Below are positions 38,694-49,057 of a stretch of 64,000 nt of DNA, in pieces (position 1 is the stretch's first letter; the number at the start of each line of letters is the position of its first letter). Source of the stretch: an uncultured Alphaproteobacteria bacterium (GTDB lineage: Bacteria > Pseudomonadota > Alphaproteobacteria > Rhodobacterales > Rhodobacteraceae); the NCBI GenBank assembly GCA_902596605.1, contig CACJUU010000011.1, positions 1-64,000 on the forward strand, in the 5' to 3' direction. A program made the translations under genes and the position numbers. The notes under the pieces were generated by a model. That model was given only the letters and a program-made list of their open reading frames with translations, had not been told where the DNA came from and did not search any database.

Positions 38694-39710
38694 CTAGATT
38701 CGCATCAAAACCCTGTCTGCAACTCTTATCGCCACAAAATTAGACTTTTTATTTTCTTTAATAGCTAATAATAGCCACAAAGCAATCCAAGCTACTGAGA
38801 CGTACCGCGTAGAAGAGCCCACGTTATAAACCGATAGTGGGATACAGTACATTCCAAGAATGATGAACAAAAAAAATGCGTCTTTAAATATAAATTTGTT
38901 AACAACCTTAATTAAAAGAAATATTTTTGCTATTCCTAGCGGAAAAAAAACTAGAAAATAACTCTCAAATGGGAAGAAAACAAATATTGTTGTGTAAGCT
39001 CCGATTAGAAAAAAATTTAAAGCCTCAAAGCTTAATATTTTGTCGGGCGTTGTAACCCAATCGCGGTGAGTACTAGCATCTGTAGCAAATGATAATTCGA
39101 TGATTTTAAAAATTGGACCACTTAGTTCGTAGAAATCCAAGATTATTACTATCGACAAGGTCATGCCTAAAACCAGCATTAATTTTCCACGCATATTAAT
39201 TTTTGATATTAAAAGAAATACGTTTTCTTTGCGTAATAATACAAAAAGAGCGCTAAAAGAGAAATTTCTAATATTTTTACTTTCTAAAATTAGTATGAAA
39301 AGAAAAATAGAGAGAAATTCCTTACTCTCAAAATAGAAGTATTGTAGACATATCGGATTAAATATACTTAAGCTAATAGCGATATTTGTATAAGTTACTT
39401 TTAGCTTTCTAATATACCTAATTATTATGAAGCTAAAGAGTAAAAAGCCAAGTAGCCAACTCGGCAACACTACAAGTTTTAAGTAAGTGTAACAGAGGAT
39501 AGTTAAATTTTCTGTTTGTATCTTTGGGATGCTTCCTTGAAACAAAATTGTGTCCATAATATTAAATTCTACTTTTCCTCTATACTGGCGGTAATCTCCT
39601 AATGTGGTTAGTGTTAGTAAAGAACTCGATAATAGAAAACACATGCATGCATTGTAGAGCATAAAGAAAAATGTAATGGCGCGTCGATTTTGGCTTTTTA
39701 AATTAGTCAA
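38694..39710 (-). CDS. Polytopic membrane protein, candidate polysaccharide polymerase
   Basis: Multiple TM segments in a glycosyltransferase operon; no sequence motif recognised. Confidence 0.5.
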   Translation of the reverse strand: MTNLKSQNRRAITFFFMLYNACMCFLLSSSLLTLTTLGDYRQYRGKVEFNIMDTILFQGSIPKIQTENLTILCYTYLKLVVLPSWLLGFLLFSFIIIRYIRKLKVTYTNIAISLSIFNPICLQYFYFESKEFLSIFLFILILESKNIRNFSFSALFVLLRKENVFLLISKINMRGKLMLVLGMTLSIVIILDFYELSGPIFKIIELSFATDASTHRDWVTTPDKILSFEALNFFLIGAYTTIFVFFPFESYFLVFFPLGIAKIFLLIKVVNKFIFKDAFFLFIILGMYCIPLSVYNVGSSTRYVSVAWIALWLLLAIKENKKSNFVAIRVADRVLMRI

Positions 39711-40804
39711 GCTTTTATGGCTTTCATATACTCGGCTACTACTATCTGTTCATCGAATAAGTAAGCTTTTTTTCTTGACGCACTGCTCATTCGTTGAAGA
39801 GTTTCCAGGCTAAGATTAGATGTCAATATCATTTTTTTACATAAATCTTCAAAGTCTTGTTCTTTGCATAAAAAACCATTACGTGAGTGATCAATAACGT
39901 CTCTACAACCAGGCCGATCAGTAGTTATAATTAAGCAGCCATGAACTAAAGCTTCTATCAAAACCTTGGGAACACCCTCATTATAATAGCTTGGCAGCAC
40001 TACGCAATGTGCCGTTCTATAATACGCTGATGTATCTTCAACAAAACCACTCATACAGACTGAGTCTAACGCCATTACCTCCTCTATCTCATTGGTACTT
40101 AACCCAGGGATAGGCATCTGTAATTTGCCCACAACATAAAATTTTAAATGCGATTGGTCCTTTAATTTTAAAGCCGCCTTGAGATATTCAGAAATCCCTT
40201 TTTTTTTAAGTAACCTACCGATAAACAGAAAAATAAATGGCTCACGATCATTAAATTGTTTCGGGTTATACTCAAATTTTTTAATATCAATGCCCGAACC
40301 TGGTAAAACGGAAGTCGTTTGGCGGCAAATTATTTTATATTTTTTATAGGTATCTTGATCGCTTTCGTTTTGGAAAAATACTTTAAAAGCTTTCGAAAAT
40401 GATAATTTCAACAATGGTCTTAATATTTCAAATATTATTTTGTTTGAATCAAATGTATCGCCGAGTCCAGTTACATTAGGTATGAACTTAAATCTTACAA
40501 AATGTCGCGTCAGTCCAACGTATAAATTTAGTTTTATCGTGAAAGTAAAACAAACGTCAGGCCTGTATATAATAATGGCGAGGGCAACTTGCAAAAAAGT
40601 CAGAAATTCCCTAAATGGGTTCCACGAATTAGCTCTGATCACAAGTGGAAGATGCTGCGCACCCATAACGGCTAATTTTTTAGCATAAACATCGCGAGGA
40701 CAAATGACATAAACATTGTAGCCAGATGATAATAACTGCTGAATTAGTAGCTGTCGAAAGTTGTAGATAGCAAATCCTGAATTTGCGACAAGAAAAATTC
40801 TCAT
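39707..40804 (-). CDS. Glycosyltransferase family 4
   Basis: MRIFLVANSGFAIYNFRQLLIQQLLSSGYNV, FIFLFIGRLLKKKGISEYLKAA, VVLPSYYNEGVPKVLIEALVHG. Confidence 0.9.
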   Translation of the reverse strand: MRIFLVANSGFAIYNFRQLLIQQLLSSGYNVYVICPRDVYAKKLAVMGAQHLPLVIRANSWNPFREFLTFLQVALAIIIYRPDVCFTFTIKLNLYVGLTRHFVRFKFIPNVTGLGDTFDSNKIIFEILRPLLKLSFSKAFKVFFQNESDQDTYKKYKIICRQTTSVLPGSGIDIKKFEYNPKQFNDREPFIFLFIGRLLKKKGISEYLKAALKLKDQSHLKFYVVGKLQMPIPGLSTNEIEEVMALDSVCMSGFVEDTSAYYRTAHCVVLPSYYNEGVPKVLIEALVHGCLIITTDRPGCRDVIDHSRNGFLCKEQDFEDLCKKMILTSNLSLETLQRMSSASRKKAYLFDEQIVVAEYMKAIKA

Positions 40805-41925
40805 AAATTCTGCTTCATACTCTCTAATATCCCAATTATTTCCTGTGCACAATTATTCCAGCAAAACTTCTCACTCATTTTTTTTGCTGAAGTCGCTAAC
40901 TTAAAATGGATGTTATCATCGCAGAAAATACGCTGCATTGCATCGCATATATCTTCAACAGAATCGGGATCGATTAAAATTGATGCTTCTTCAGCAATTT
41001 CGCGAGTGGCAGTCCTGTCTGAGGTAATGATAGGTAAAGAATGATACATAGCGTCTACAATAGGAATACCGAAACCTTCATATAGAGACGGAAAAACTAA
41101 ACAATGTGCATTAACGTATAAGAACTTCATGTCGCGATCATCAACGGACTCTGCTAAGACTACGTTGCCAGATATATTTATTTTATGACAAAGAGATGCA
41201 AGTCGATTTACACCACTTCCGATAATCACCAGACGGAGATTATCGGTATCTCGTTCTCGTGTTAATAACATCTTGAACGATTTTATTAAATTCCTCAAAT
41301 TTTTGTGAGGGCGATCTTCAGAAACACATAGAAAGAAACGTTGGTCTTTGAGTTTTATGAAATCTGAAGATTTTTCTTCATAGTATGGAACAGCATAAAA
41401 TTTTGATGGACCCTCGTAAACAACCGTTACATTAATAGAACTTTTAAATCTTTTCTCAACTTCAGCTTTCGTGAAATTTGATACTGCTATAACTCTATTT
41501 GCGCTTAGCAGACTTTTCCTAATTAATATCGTTAGAAATAAAGACTTCCATCGTCCAATCAAATTCGGGTAGTTAAGATATTTTAAATCATGAATTGTTG
41601 CAATAGTACTGATCCTCGGTCCAATTAGTGGAGAGTATGAGGACAGGCTATAAAAAATATCATAATTGCTGAATTTTACATAGTTTACTAAAAAATATAA
41701 TTCCTTTCTTATTGATAAAAGTGGACAATCTAGATATACAAAGTTTATTTTCGAATTGATGAAATCTGATCCATACCTTTTTTGAAAATCAGAAACATTA
41801 TGAAGAACAGTAAAATCAATATCACTGTTATTTACTGAAAGCTCTTTGATTATTGAGTAGCAATATGTTGTTAGGCCTGAGTAATTATCTGACCACCCTA
41901 GTGCATCAATCAGAACTTTATTCAA
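40801..41925 (-). CDS. Glycosyltransferase family 4
   Basis: FFLCVSEDRPHKNLRNLIKSF, HCLVFPSLYEGFGIPIVDAMYHSLPIITSD. Confidence 0.92.
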   Translation of the reverse strand: MNKVLIDALGWSDNYSGLTTYCYSIIKELSVNNSDIDFTVLHNVSDFQKRYGSDFINSKINFVYLDCPLLSIRKELYFLVNYVKFSNYDIFYSLSSYSPLIGPRISTIATIHDLKYLNYPNLIGRWKSLFLTILIRKSLLSANRVIAVSNFTKAEVEKRFKSSINVTVVYEGPSKFYAVPYYEEKSSDFIKLKDQRFFLCVSEDRPHKNLRNLIKSFKMLLTRERDTDNLRLVIIGSGVNRLASLCHKINISGNVVLAESVDDRDMKFLYVNAHCLVFPSLYEGFGIPIVDAMYHSLPIITSDRTATREIAEEASILIDPDSVEDICDAMQRIFCDDNIHFKLATSAKKMSEKFCWNNCAQEIIGILESMKQNL

Positions 41926-43033
41926 TAAGCACCTTTTCGTACATTTTTAAAAGTTTTTCACGATGCAAACTAGGACTATGCACGTTCAGGTCATACGTAG
42001 GTTTTATGTCGTGAGCCATAAGTTCCTTCATTTTAAAAAATATCTCTTTCGAAGTATTTTCTCTCACTACAAATTGAGGGTTGCTTTGGACAAATTCATC
42101 GACACAGTTCGGCAAAAGAACTTTTTTTTTGTAATAGAGGGCTTCCAGGGCAACCCTACTAACACCCTCTAACTTAGATGGTTGTAAAACTAAAGATGAC
42201 CTACGTATGAATGCTAAAACCACCTCTCGACTTTGTTCACCAAGAAAAATAATTCCATCGGAAGCTTCCATATATCCTTTTGATTGTAAATCATACATGT
42301 CTCTTCCAATTAAAACCAAGTCAACAGTGGGGTCTATTTGTCTATATAATTTAAATGCTTCTAAAACCTCAAATATAGATTTTCGTTCTATCAACTGTCC
42401 AACAAATAACATAAATTGATTTAAATTTTCGCCTAATAATTCATCAACAACAGCGTCGTGTAGTGGTAAATTTTCTTTATGAGAAAATTCGATTACATTT
42501 GGTATTTCTACAATCTTGCTGTCATCTACGCTTGCTCTTTTTAATTGTTTCGAAATATTTGTGGAAATACTTAAATAAGAATTAACACCAAATGATCTCG
42601 AGAACACGCTATCGTTTTCGGCATTTGTTCTAATGTCCATTATTATTTTTATATTTAAGATCTTCCTCAAAAAATAACATAATACAAATATTGGAGGATA
42701 ATAGTATCTTGTAAATTGAACGATATTTATCCTGTAGTAAATCGCTAGTATTGGTATAACTAGAACTATAATGGAGTACGCGCAAAGAAAGCTGAAAACC
42801 GAGTATAAAAATAATTTATTTTCCAAGCTATCTCGCCTTGGGATTATTCTAAAAATCGTTACGGACTCTTCTTCTTCAATTAATTTGTGTTTTCTGTGAT
42901 ATTCTGTTACCACTACTATTCTGTTAAACATTTGAATTTTTTTTAAGTTATCAACTAAGAGTGGGAAATATTGACCACCACCACCACCATATGGAGCATA
43001 AATTGGACACAGAATAAGTATATTTCTAAGCAT
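41918..43033 (-). CDS. Glycosyltransferase family 4
   Basis: PIYAPYGGGGGQYFPLL, FMLFVGQLIERKSIFEVLEAFKLY, LVLQPSKLEGVSRVALEALYYKKKVLLPN. Confidence 0.88.
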   Translation of the reverse strand: MLRNILILCPIYAPYGGGGGQYFPLLVDNLKKIQMFNRIVVVTEYHRKHKLIEEEESVTIFRIIPRRDSLENKLFLYSVFSFLCAYSIIVLVIPILAIYYRINIVQFTRYYYPPIFVLCYFLRKILNIKIIMDIRTNAENDSVFSRSFGVNSYLSISTNISKQLKRASVDDSKIVEIPNVIEFSHKENLPLHDAVVDELLGENLNQFMLFVGQLIERKSIFEVLEAFKLYRQIDPTVDLVLIGRDMYDLQSKGYMEASDGIIFLGEQSREVVLAFIRRSSLVLQPSKLEGVSRVALEALYYKKKVLLPNCVDEFVQSNPQFVVRENTSKEIFFKMKELMAHDIKPTYDLNVHSPSLHREKLLKMYEKVLIE

Positions 43034-44411
43034 TAGTTTTTCTTTTTATATTGCTCTTACATAGGTTAATAATAGCGTCTCCAAGGTGTCGGTGGGCGTC
43101 CTGCGAAAATGCGTTTCGCTCAAATGAGAAGGAATTCTGATATATAGATTTAGCTAATTTCTCATCGAAGATGCGATTTCTTTCAAATCCTGTCTCTATT
43201 GACTTTATAACACCTTTCAACGTATCAATACCAATACGATAAGGATAGTCATGGAATGCGTCGAATGCACCGTGTCCAAAAGTGAAACATGGAATATTTT
43301 CTAGAAGACATTCCATCCATATGGATGAGCTTATTGTTAATACCGCTAGAGAATTTCGAGCTAAAACTAAACTGTCTTCTCCTGATCTCGCAAAAATTAA
43401 ATTTGAGATTTGAGTTAGCTCTTTTATGAATACATTACTATAGGTATGCTCGACCCTGGGATGTAGTTTTACGACGAGTTTGATAGAGGGGGGAAGATTG
43501 AAACAAACTATTCGTAAAAGCTCAGTTTCATCAATATTATGGTATCCTCGAACCATGGTTTGTGCTTCCTCAGGTTGGTGTATTGTGTAGAAAATATAGG
43601 TTTCCGAGGACAACTCTTTTGCCGAGAGTCCCATCTTATTGAGTTTTCGGAAGCGTTCATAAATTTTTCTATAACCTACTAGTCTAAAACTTAATAATCT
43701 CTGCATTCGTGATTTAAAGTAGCGTATTACGTTTGAATGCAACATGAGTGTTATTTTCGAAGCAACAATGTCTTTTCTATTTTGAACCTTTCTTAAGTAC
43801 TTATTTTTATTTCTTTCATTAAGTAAACTATTCCTTAAATCGTCAATCTCTGTTACTGGCTTATCCGATTTATTTAACTCAAGATAGGGAAAACCAAGTT
43901 CATTGCTACAAAACATAAACTGCCTTAAAGGTAGTAAACTCGGGTGATAATAAAAGCTTCTGGCCAAATTCTTAGATACATAGTGTATGATCCGACGATC
44001 AAGTTCAGAAGCAAGTGGCTGGATTACGTAGTCATATTCTAATTCCGAATAAATTTTTTCCATCTCATTAAATTTTATAACGCACTGATTGCGTAATTCA
44101 TTTTTTGAATAATATTCAAATTTATTTTGAACCCACTCAACATGAACAAACCGGTCAAGAGTTTCATTAATGTCAAACTTATCACATATGGTAAGCCAAT
44201 GCTTTGCTCGTTCAATATTAGATAAATGAGATTTATTGATTTCTCCTGAAAGTACTTCACATTCATAACCTGATTTTTTTATTCTTTTCTTGATATATTT
44301 TTTATTACTTATGAAACATACGTTAACACTTTTTGCAGTTAAGTAATCAGCTAATCGCAAATAAAATATCATGTGACGCGTTGTATGTAATTGAGTAATA
44401 GCGACTTTCAT
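43026..44411 (-). CDS. Capsule polysaccharide biosynthesis/polysialyltransferase-like GT-B protein
   Basis: LVVKLHPRVEHTYSNVFIKEL, LAVLTISSSIWMECLLENIPCFTFGHGAFDAFHDYPY. Confidence 0.55.
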   Translation of the reverse strand: MKVAITQLHTTRHMIFYLRLADYLTAKSVNVCFISNKKYIKKRIKKSGYECEVLSGEINKSHLSNIERAKHWLTICDKFDINETLDRFVHVEWVQNKFEYYSKNELRNQCVIKFNEMEKIYSELEYDYVIQPLASELDRRIIHYVSKNLARSFYYHPSLLPLRQFMFCSNELGFPYLELNKSDKPVTEIDDLRNSLLNERNKNKYLRKVQNRKDIVASKITLMLHSNVIRYFKSRMQRLLSFRLVGYRKIYERFRKLNKMGLSAKELSSETYIFYTIHQPEEAQTMVRGYHNIDETELLRIVCFNLPPSIKLVVKLHPRVEHTYSNVFIKELTQISNLIFARSGEDSLVLARNSLAVLTISSSIWMECLLENIPCFTFGHGAFDAFHDYPYRIGIDTLKGVIKSIETGFERNRIFDEKLAKSIYQNSFSFERNAFSQDAHRHLGDAIINLCKSNIKRKTNA

Positions 44412-44412
44412 C

Positions 44413-45504
44413 TTATCTATTTTTTTTCAAAATTAGTTCATGAATTAGCGGATGCCTTTCCAACTTTTCTAAAGTAACACTACGAACTATTTCTCCACTT
44501 AACTTGCGTTGCCATTTCACTATTTCGGTTATTTTTACATTAAGTTTATCTAAGCAACAAACGAAGCAATTTTCGCCTGGAATGAGAAAGTCTACTTCTT
44601 CTACATGATGAGTAGAGCATACAACTGGTATCCCATTTAGCAGAGCCTCAATCATAGAATTTGATGCGCCTTCGTACTCAGAAAAATGAAGAGAAAGATC
44701 ATACTGCTGGAAAGCTATCTCGTGATAAGGTATAAAACCATGTAAATTTATATTAATTTTAATATTATTCGTCTTTTTAAATTCATTTATTGTCTGCCTT
44801 AATGTGTCGTATTCTGAGCCCATACCATAGATATCGACTTTGATTAAATTATGGATATGCGTCTCCATCAACTTTTTTATGGTTTCGAGTATCCGCTTTT
44901 GGGGTTCTAACCGAGAAACAATCACAAAGCTTAGTTCATCTTGAGATATATCTTTAGAAATTAGTGGCCCATGCTCGTAATAGTTTCGAACTAAACGGCT
45001 GTTTGTGTAGCCTCGTTTAGCTATCAACTGATGATTTTTTTCTGAATTGGTTGTGATCAAATCTGACTGGGCCAAATATGTCCACCTAGCAAATTTTATT
45101 AAGAAACTCTCTTTTTTTTTACTAATACTATTACGCTCACACACCGTTAATCGGATCTTATAACGCCTTGCCATTATTATTTTAGTTATCGCCGCTAGGA
45201 ATGAATATATTGGCCCAAATGAAACAAATTCCAACTTATCTACAGAAAAACTATATAGAATTTTACGTATTTTCACTATACTGTGAACAATAGATATCGG
45301 CTTAGATATATTAGGTTTTTCGGTTAGATTATATACTGCGAATTCTTTTATATTAAATGAAGGATTAATTTCTCCCCCTAATATTAAAATTTTAGGAGCA
45401 TTTTTTTTATGAAGTTCTTGCGCAAGCTGCACGAAGTTTTTTTCTGCTCCTCCTACGTTACTTAAAGAATAAAACATAACTATCAGTTTATTTTTATTAT
45501 TCAT
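44413..45504 (-). CDS. Glycosyltransferase family 4
   Basis: MFYSLSNVGGAEKNFVQLAQEL, FVIVSRLEPQKRILETIKKL, LSLHFSEYEGASNSMIEALLNGIPVVCS. Confidence 0.92.
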   Translation of the reverse strand: MNNKNKLIVMFYSLSNVGGAEKNFVQLAQELHKKNAPKILILGGEINPSFNIKEFAVYNLTEKPNISKPISIVHSIVKIRKILYSFSVDKLEFVSFGPIYSFLAAITKIIMARRYKIRLTVCERNSISKKKESFLIKFARWTYLAQSDLITTNSEKNHQLIAKRGYTNSRLVRNYYEHGPLISKDISQDELSFVIVSRLEPQKRILETIKKLMETHIHNLIKVDIYGMGSEYDTLRQTINEFKKTNNIKININLHGFIPYHEIAFQQYDLSLHFSEYEGASNSMIEALLNGIPVVCSTHHVEEVDFLIPGENCFVCCLDKLNVKITEIVKWQRKLSGEIVRSVTLEKLERHPLIHELILKKNR

Positions 45505-46360
45505 CGATTTTCAATCTGACAGTTTTAATTTTCAATTTTTCACTTAAATATAAAGCGTAAGAATCATATCCTACGACAATATTAGAGTTAGATAGGTCCT
45601 CTATTAGAGTATTTTTTGATATCATAAAACTTTCATTTTCGAGATCGAATAGTTTTTTGTGCTTAGCCAATAAAGAAGGGTGAATTCGCACAGTTATTTC
45701 TTCTTTTCTATAAACATTTATATTTTTTTTCACAAAATCTAGAAATAGTTCTAGCTCAGTTCTTACAATGTTAATTACTTCATCAATTCCTATGCTCTTC
45801 ATTCTCAAGCGTTTGAGGTTCTTCTGCAGAGGCTGATGGAATACTAGTAACTTCTTGTTTTTACTTTTTTTATTTTCTTTCGAACTCAACAAAAATTTTA
45901 CAATTTGATTTTCTACTTTAACAGTTCGAACTTTTGAATTAATGCGCCTTGATAATTCAAGCGCCCTATTGTCTGTAACTAGAATTGCTCTTACTTTTAA
46001 TTTTCGCCCCTTAAAGAGCAAACGGTTTTCATAATTAGTCCAATTATCAAATACCGCTAAAACTGGTATACCAATATCCAAGGCACTACTAATCTCCTGC
46101 CTCTCAAAGCCCTCTCCTGTTCCTATAATTGCAGTCTTCGTCTCTGGCGGAATTTTTTTTACATGCCATAAATTATCTAGAGCCGTTATGCTCATAAATT
46201 CTCTAAAAACATGTAAAGCAGGTATACCCAACCTGAATCCACATCTTCGCTTATTAATAAGCGTTTCATAATTATGTGCAACAAAGGCCGCTATGTGGTA
46301 GGCCGAACCAGCATCGTCACATGCGAAATAGTAGTCTATTTGATTAGATACGTTTCGCAA
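45497..46360 (-). CDS. Hypothetical GT-B-like protein of glycan locus
   Basis: VRIHPSLLAKHKKLFDLE...SNIVVGYDSYALYLSEKL resembles the C-terminus of capsule/polysialyltransferase-like enzymes. Confidence 0.45.
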   Translation of the reverse strand: MRNVSNQIDYYFACDDAGSAYHIAAFVAHNYETLINKRRCGFRLGIPALHVFREFMSITALDNLWHVKKIPPETKTAIIGTGEGFERQEISSALDIGIPVLAVFDNWTNYENRLLFKGRKLKVRAILVTDNRALELSRRINSKVRTVKVENQIVKFLLSSKENKKSKNKKLLVFHQPLQKNLKRLRMKSIGIDEVINIVRTELELFLDFVKKNINVYRKEEITVRIHPSLLAKHKKLFDLENESFMISKNTLIEDLSNSNIVVGYDSYALYLSEKLKIKTVRLKIDE

Positions 46361-47549
46361 TATAGTTCAGAACTTTTTCAATAATATTTAGTAAATCACT
46401 CTGTTGCGAAGTCTCGTCGAGAGCATACATGCAATTTTGAAAGCAAACAAATTCGTTCTGATGCATGTTTTCGGCTATCGCTAAATTTTCATTGGTTGGA
46501 AAATTTTTCTGAAAATAAGGAAGTTTATGAACATTGGCGAATCCACCATAAACGTTTCTTAGACCCTCAGCATGTAAAGCAGAAATTAGCCAATTTCTAT
46601 TCAATTTTTTATTGATATTGGAAAAGACAATTGGGATTACATAATATACATGCTCCACATTTTGCGGCATTGGGATCGACATAAACTGATACTTCGAAAC
46701 GAGCTCGGTTACTTCTTTAGCTATCTTTTTCCTTTCGACGAGCACACTATCCAATTTTTTTAATTGCTCATTTCCAATTGCTGCCTCAATCTCTCCCATT
46801 CTAAAGTTATGGCCAACCAAACTAGCTTCAAATGGACTTGGGATATACGCCTCAGCATGATTTCTTATTAATTGACACTTAAAGGCAAGTTCATCATCGT
46901 TTGTTACTATTACCCCACCTTCACCAGTGTGTATATGTTTGTGATAATTTAGTGAAAACCCACCTATATCAGCCAAAGTACCTGTATATTTGTTTTTATA
47001 CTTACCGCCAGGCGATTGAGCAGCATCCGAGATTACTTTTAGATTATTAGCTTTAGCCACTGCTAACAACTCGTCCATTTTAGCTGATCCACCATGGATA
47101 TCGACAGCTAATATTGCTCTTGTTTTTTTTGTAATTTTGCGTTCGACATCAACGGGATCCAGACAAAAATCAATAGGATCTATATCGGCAAAGATTGGAG
47201 TGTGCCCGGCGTGTACTATAGCAGCTGCGGTAGCACACATAGTCCAGGGAGATGTGATAATTTCTCCATCTTCAAAGCCCATAGCAGATACCATCGTTAC
47301 TAATCCACTCGTCCAAGAATTAACTGTAATAGCATGCTTAATATCGAAATAGTCTGCCCAACTTCTTTCAAATTCTTGCACTTTTTCTCCGCCAAGAAAT
47401 CCATTGCCAGCCTTGCCAAAATATGCAGAAAGAACACCAGTATCCATGACTTTAGCCACAGCATTTTTTTCCTCTGGACCAATTGTATTATACTTCGTGA
47501 ATTCATCAGAGCGTATTGGTTCTCCACCATTAATTGCAAGTTCAGACAT
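46344..47549 (-). CDS. DegT/DnrJ/EryC1/StrS aminotransferase
   Basis: MSELAINGGEPIRSDEF, VISDAAQSPGGKY, GGFSLNYHKHIHTGEGGVIVTND, NFRMGEIEAAIG. Confidence 0.93.
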   Translation of the reverse strand: MSELAINGGEPIRSDEFTKYNTIGPEEKNAVAKVMDTGVLSAYFGKAGNGFLGGEKVQEFERSWADYFDIKHAITVNSWTSGLVTMVSAMGFEDGEIITSPWTMCATAAAIVHAGHTPIFADIDPIDFCLDPVDVERKITKKTRAILAVDIHGGSAKMDELLAVAKANNLKVISDAAQSPGGKYKNKYTGTLADIGGFSLNYHKHIHTGEGGVIVTNDDELAFKCQLIRNHAEAYIPSPFEASLVGHNFRMGEIEAAIGNEQLKKLDSVLVERKKIAKEVTELVSKYQFMSIPMPQNVEHVYYVIPIVFSNINKKLNRNWLISALHAEGLRNVYGGFANVHKLPYFQKNFPTNENLAIAENMHQNEFVCFQNCMYALDETSQQSDLLNIIEKVLNYIAKRI

Positions 47550-48486
47550 AATGCCCTTTCACCTCCTCAATTAAGTTAAAAGTTAAAGTCGCTTCGTCAA
47601 CTTTAGTAAGTGCACATGCTTTATTATTAATCAAGTTAAACATTTCTTCGTATGTGAACGACATGTAATTGCTAGCATTGAAATCTAAACTGTCATTAGA
47701 CATCGTAAAGAAATTTCCTTCAAAATCATACCAACGACCGACTTCAGTAATTGTCAACTTTTCATCTGTATGAGAATAATTTATCTTGGCTTTCTCGGAA
47801 AAAATAGTCACGTCAAAAATATTAACGTTAATTTCTGTGCGTTGGATTGTTAAATCAAAATATTCATTTTTAATAAGCCAAATATTATCCAGCGCACTTA
47901 TTTGTAATTTTTTAAATTTTGCAGACCCAAGTAAGCCTAATAGAAAGTCTAATCCATGGCTCAGCGAATTATGTAAATCACCTGAAAAGTTAATTAGTAC
48001 TTTTAATTGTTGATCTACCCCTGTTACTCTTTCAAAATTTTTTCTAAGCCATTTGTAACTTGGATCTGCACGCCGCATAAAATTAAAACGAAGTTCGGAC
48101 TTTAAAGACTTAAAACAATCGAAAAATGATTTTAATTCTGTGGCTGAGGTTGCTATCGGTTTTTCATATAGTATAGCCTTGGGCTCTAAGCCCAGTTTTG
48201 TAATGTGACTTAAAATTTCTATTTTAGACCTTTCAGAAGTACTGATCACAATTAAATCGATATTTTTTAATATATGTAAATCGATTTGTGACAAGCTTTT
48301 CACACAATCTATTCCATATTCATTTTTTATTTTTAATTGTTTTTCTACATTTTCATCAACTGTTGAAATTAAATTAAATCTTTTATCATTATACAATGCT
48401 CGGAAATGCGTTTGTGTATTCTGAGGACTCATCATGTCGTAATTATAACCAATATTTCCACAGCCAATAAGAAGAGATCTAATCAT
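47542..48486 (-). CDS. Gfo/Idh/MocA family oxidoreductase
   Basis: SLLIGCGNIGYNYD, LYEKPIATSATELKSFF. Confidence 0.88.
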   Translation of the reverse strand: MIRSLLIGCGNIGYNYDMMSPQNTQTHFRALYNDKRFNLISTVDENVEKQLKIKNEYGIDCVKSLSQIDLHILKNIDLIVISTSERSKIEILSHITKLGLEPKAILYEKPIATSATELKSFFDCFKSLKSELRFNFMRRADPSYKWLRKNFERVTGVDQQLKVLINFSGDLHNSLSHGLDFLLGLLGSAKFKKLQISALDNIWLIKNEYFDLTIQRTEINVNIFDVTIFSEKAKINYSHTDEKLTITEVGRWYDFEGNFFTMSNDSLDFNASNYMSFTYEEMFNLINNKACALTKVDEATLTFNLIEEVKGHYV

Positions 48487-49057
48487 TTTTGTCTGTAGTT
48501 AGGCCCTTGCTATAAAATTGTTCTCGCAGCATTCCAAAATAATTCACATCTAAATACTTCCCATTAGCGTAAAACTCTTGTCGTAATTTTCCTTCCAAAG
48601 TGAACCCAGCCTTTAAACATGACTTTTCAGCGGCAATGTTCGTTGATACATTACGTACAATAACCTTGTTTAAGTTGATTTTGTCAAAAGCAAAGCCTGT
48701 CAAAAATCGAAGCACTTCGGTACCTAAACCCATTCCGCTTATATTCTTATCCCATAAGAAGCGAGCGATGTGCCCACTTCTATTCAAAAAATCTACATCT
48801 TGCAAGGAACAGACACCTATTTTTGTTTTTGTATCTAATCTTGTCACTGTAAATCGGAAAGCATTTCCATCATCACTTTCATCTAGTAGTCTTGTGCTAC
48901 TTCTTTTTCCAGGGGGAATTTTTGAATGTTTGGTATAAATGTTCAAATTTGGATCATAAAAGTTTTCATAATAGTTAAGCTTAATATCTTCATCAGATAG
49001 TGGGTTAAATCCTAGCTTTTCGGTGCGACCAAAATATGCTTTGTTACTTTTTACCAT
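48479..49057 (-). CDS. pseH: GNAT acetyltransferase, probable PseH
   Basis: GHIARFLWDKNISGMGLGTEVLRFLTGFAFDKINLNKVIVRNVSTNIAAEKSCLKAGFTLEG, adjacent to pseC/pseB. Confidence 0.75.
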   Translation of the reverse strand: MVKSNKAYFGRTEKLGFNPLSDEDIKLNYYENFYDPNLNIYTKHSKIPPGKRSSTRLLDESDDGNAFRFTVTRLDTKTKIGVCSLQDVDFLNRSGHIARFLWDKNISGMGLGTEVLRFLTGFAFDKINLNKVIVRNVSTNIAAEKSCLKAGFTLEGKLRQEFYANGKYLDVNYFGMLREQFYSKGLTTDKND

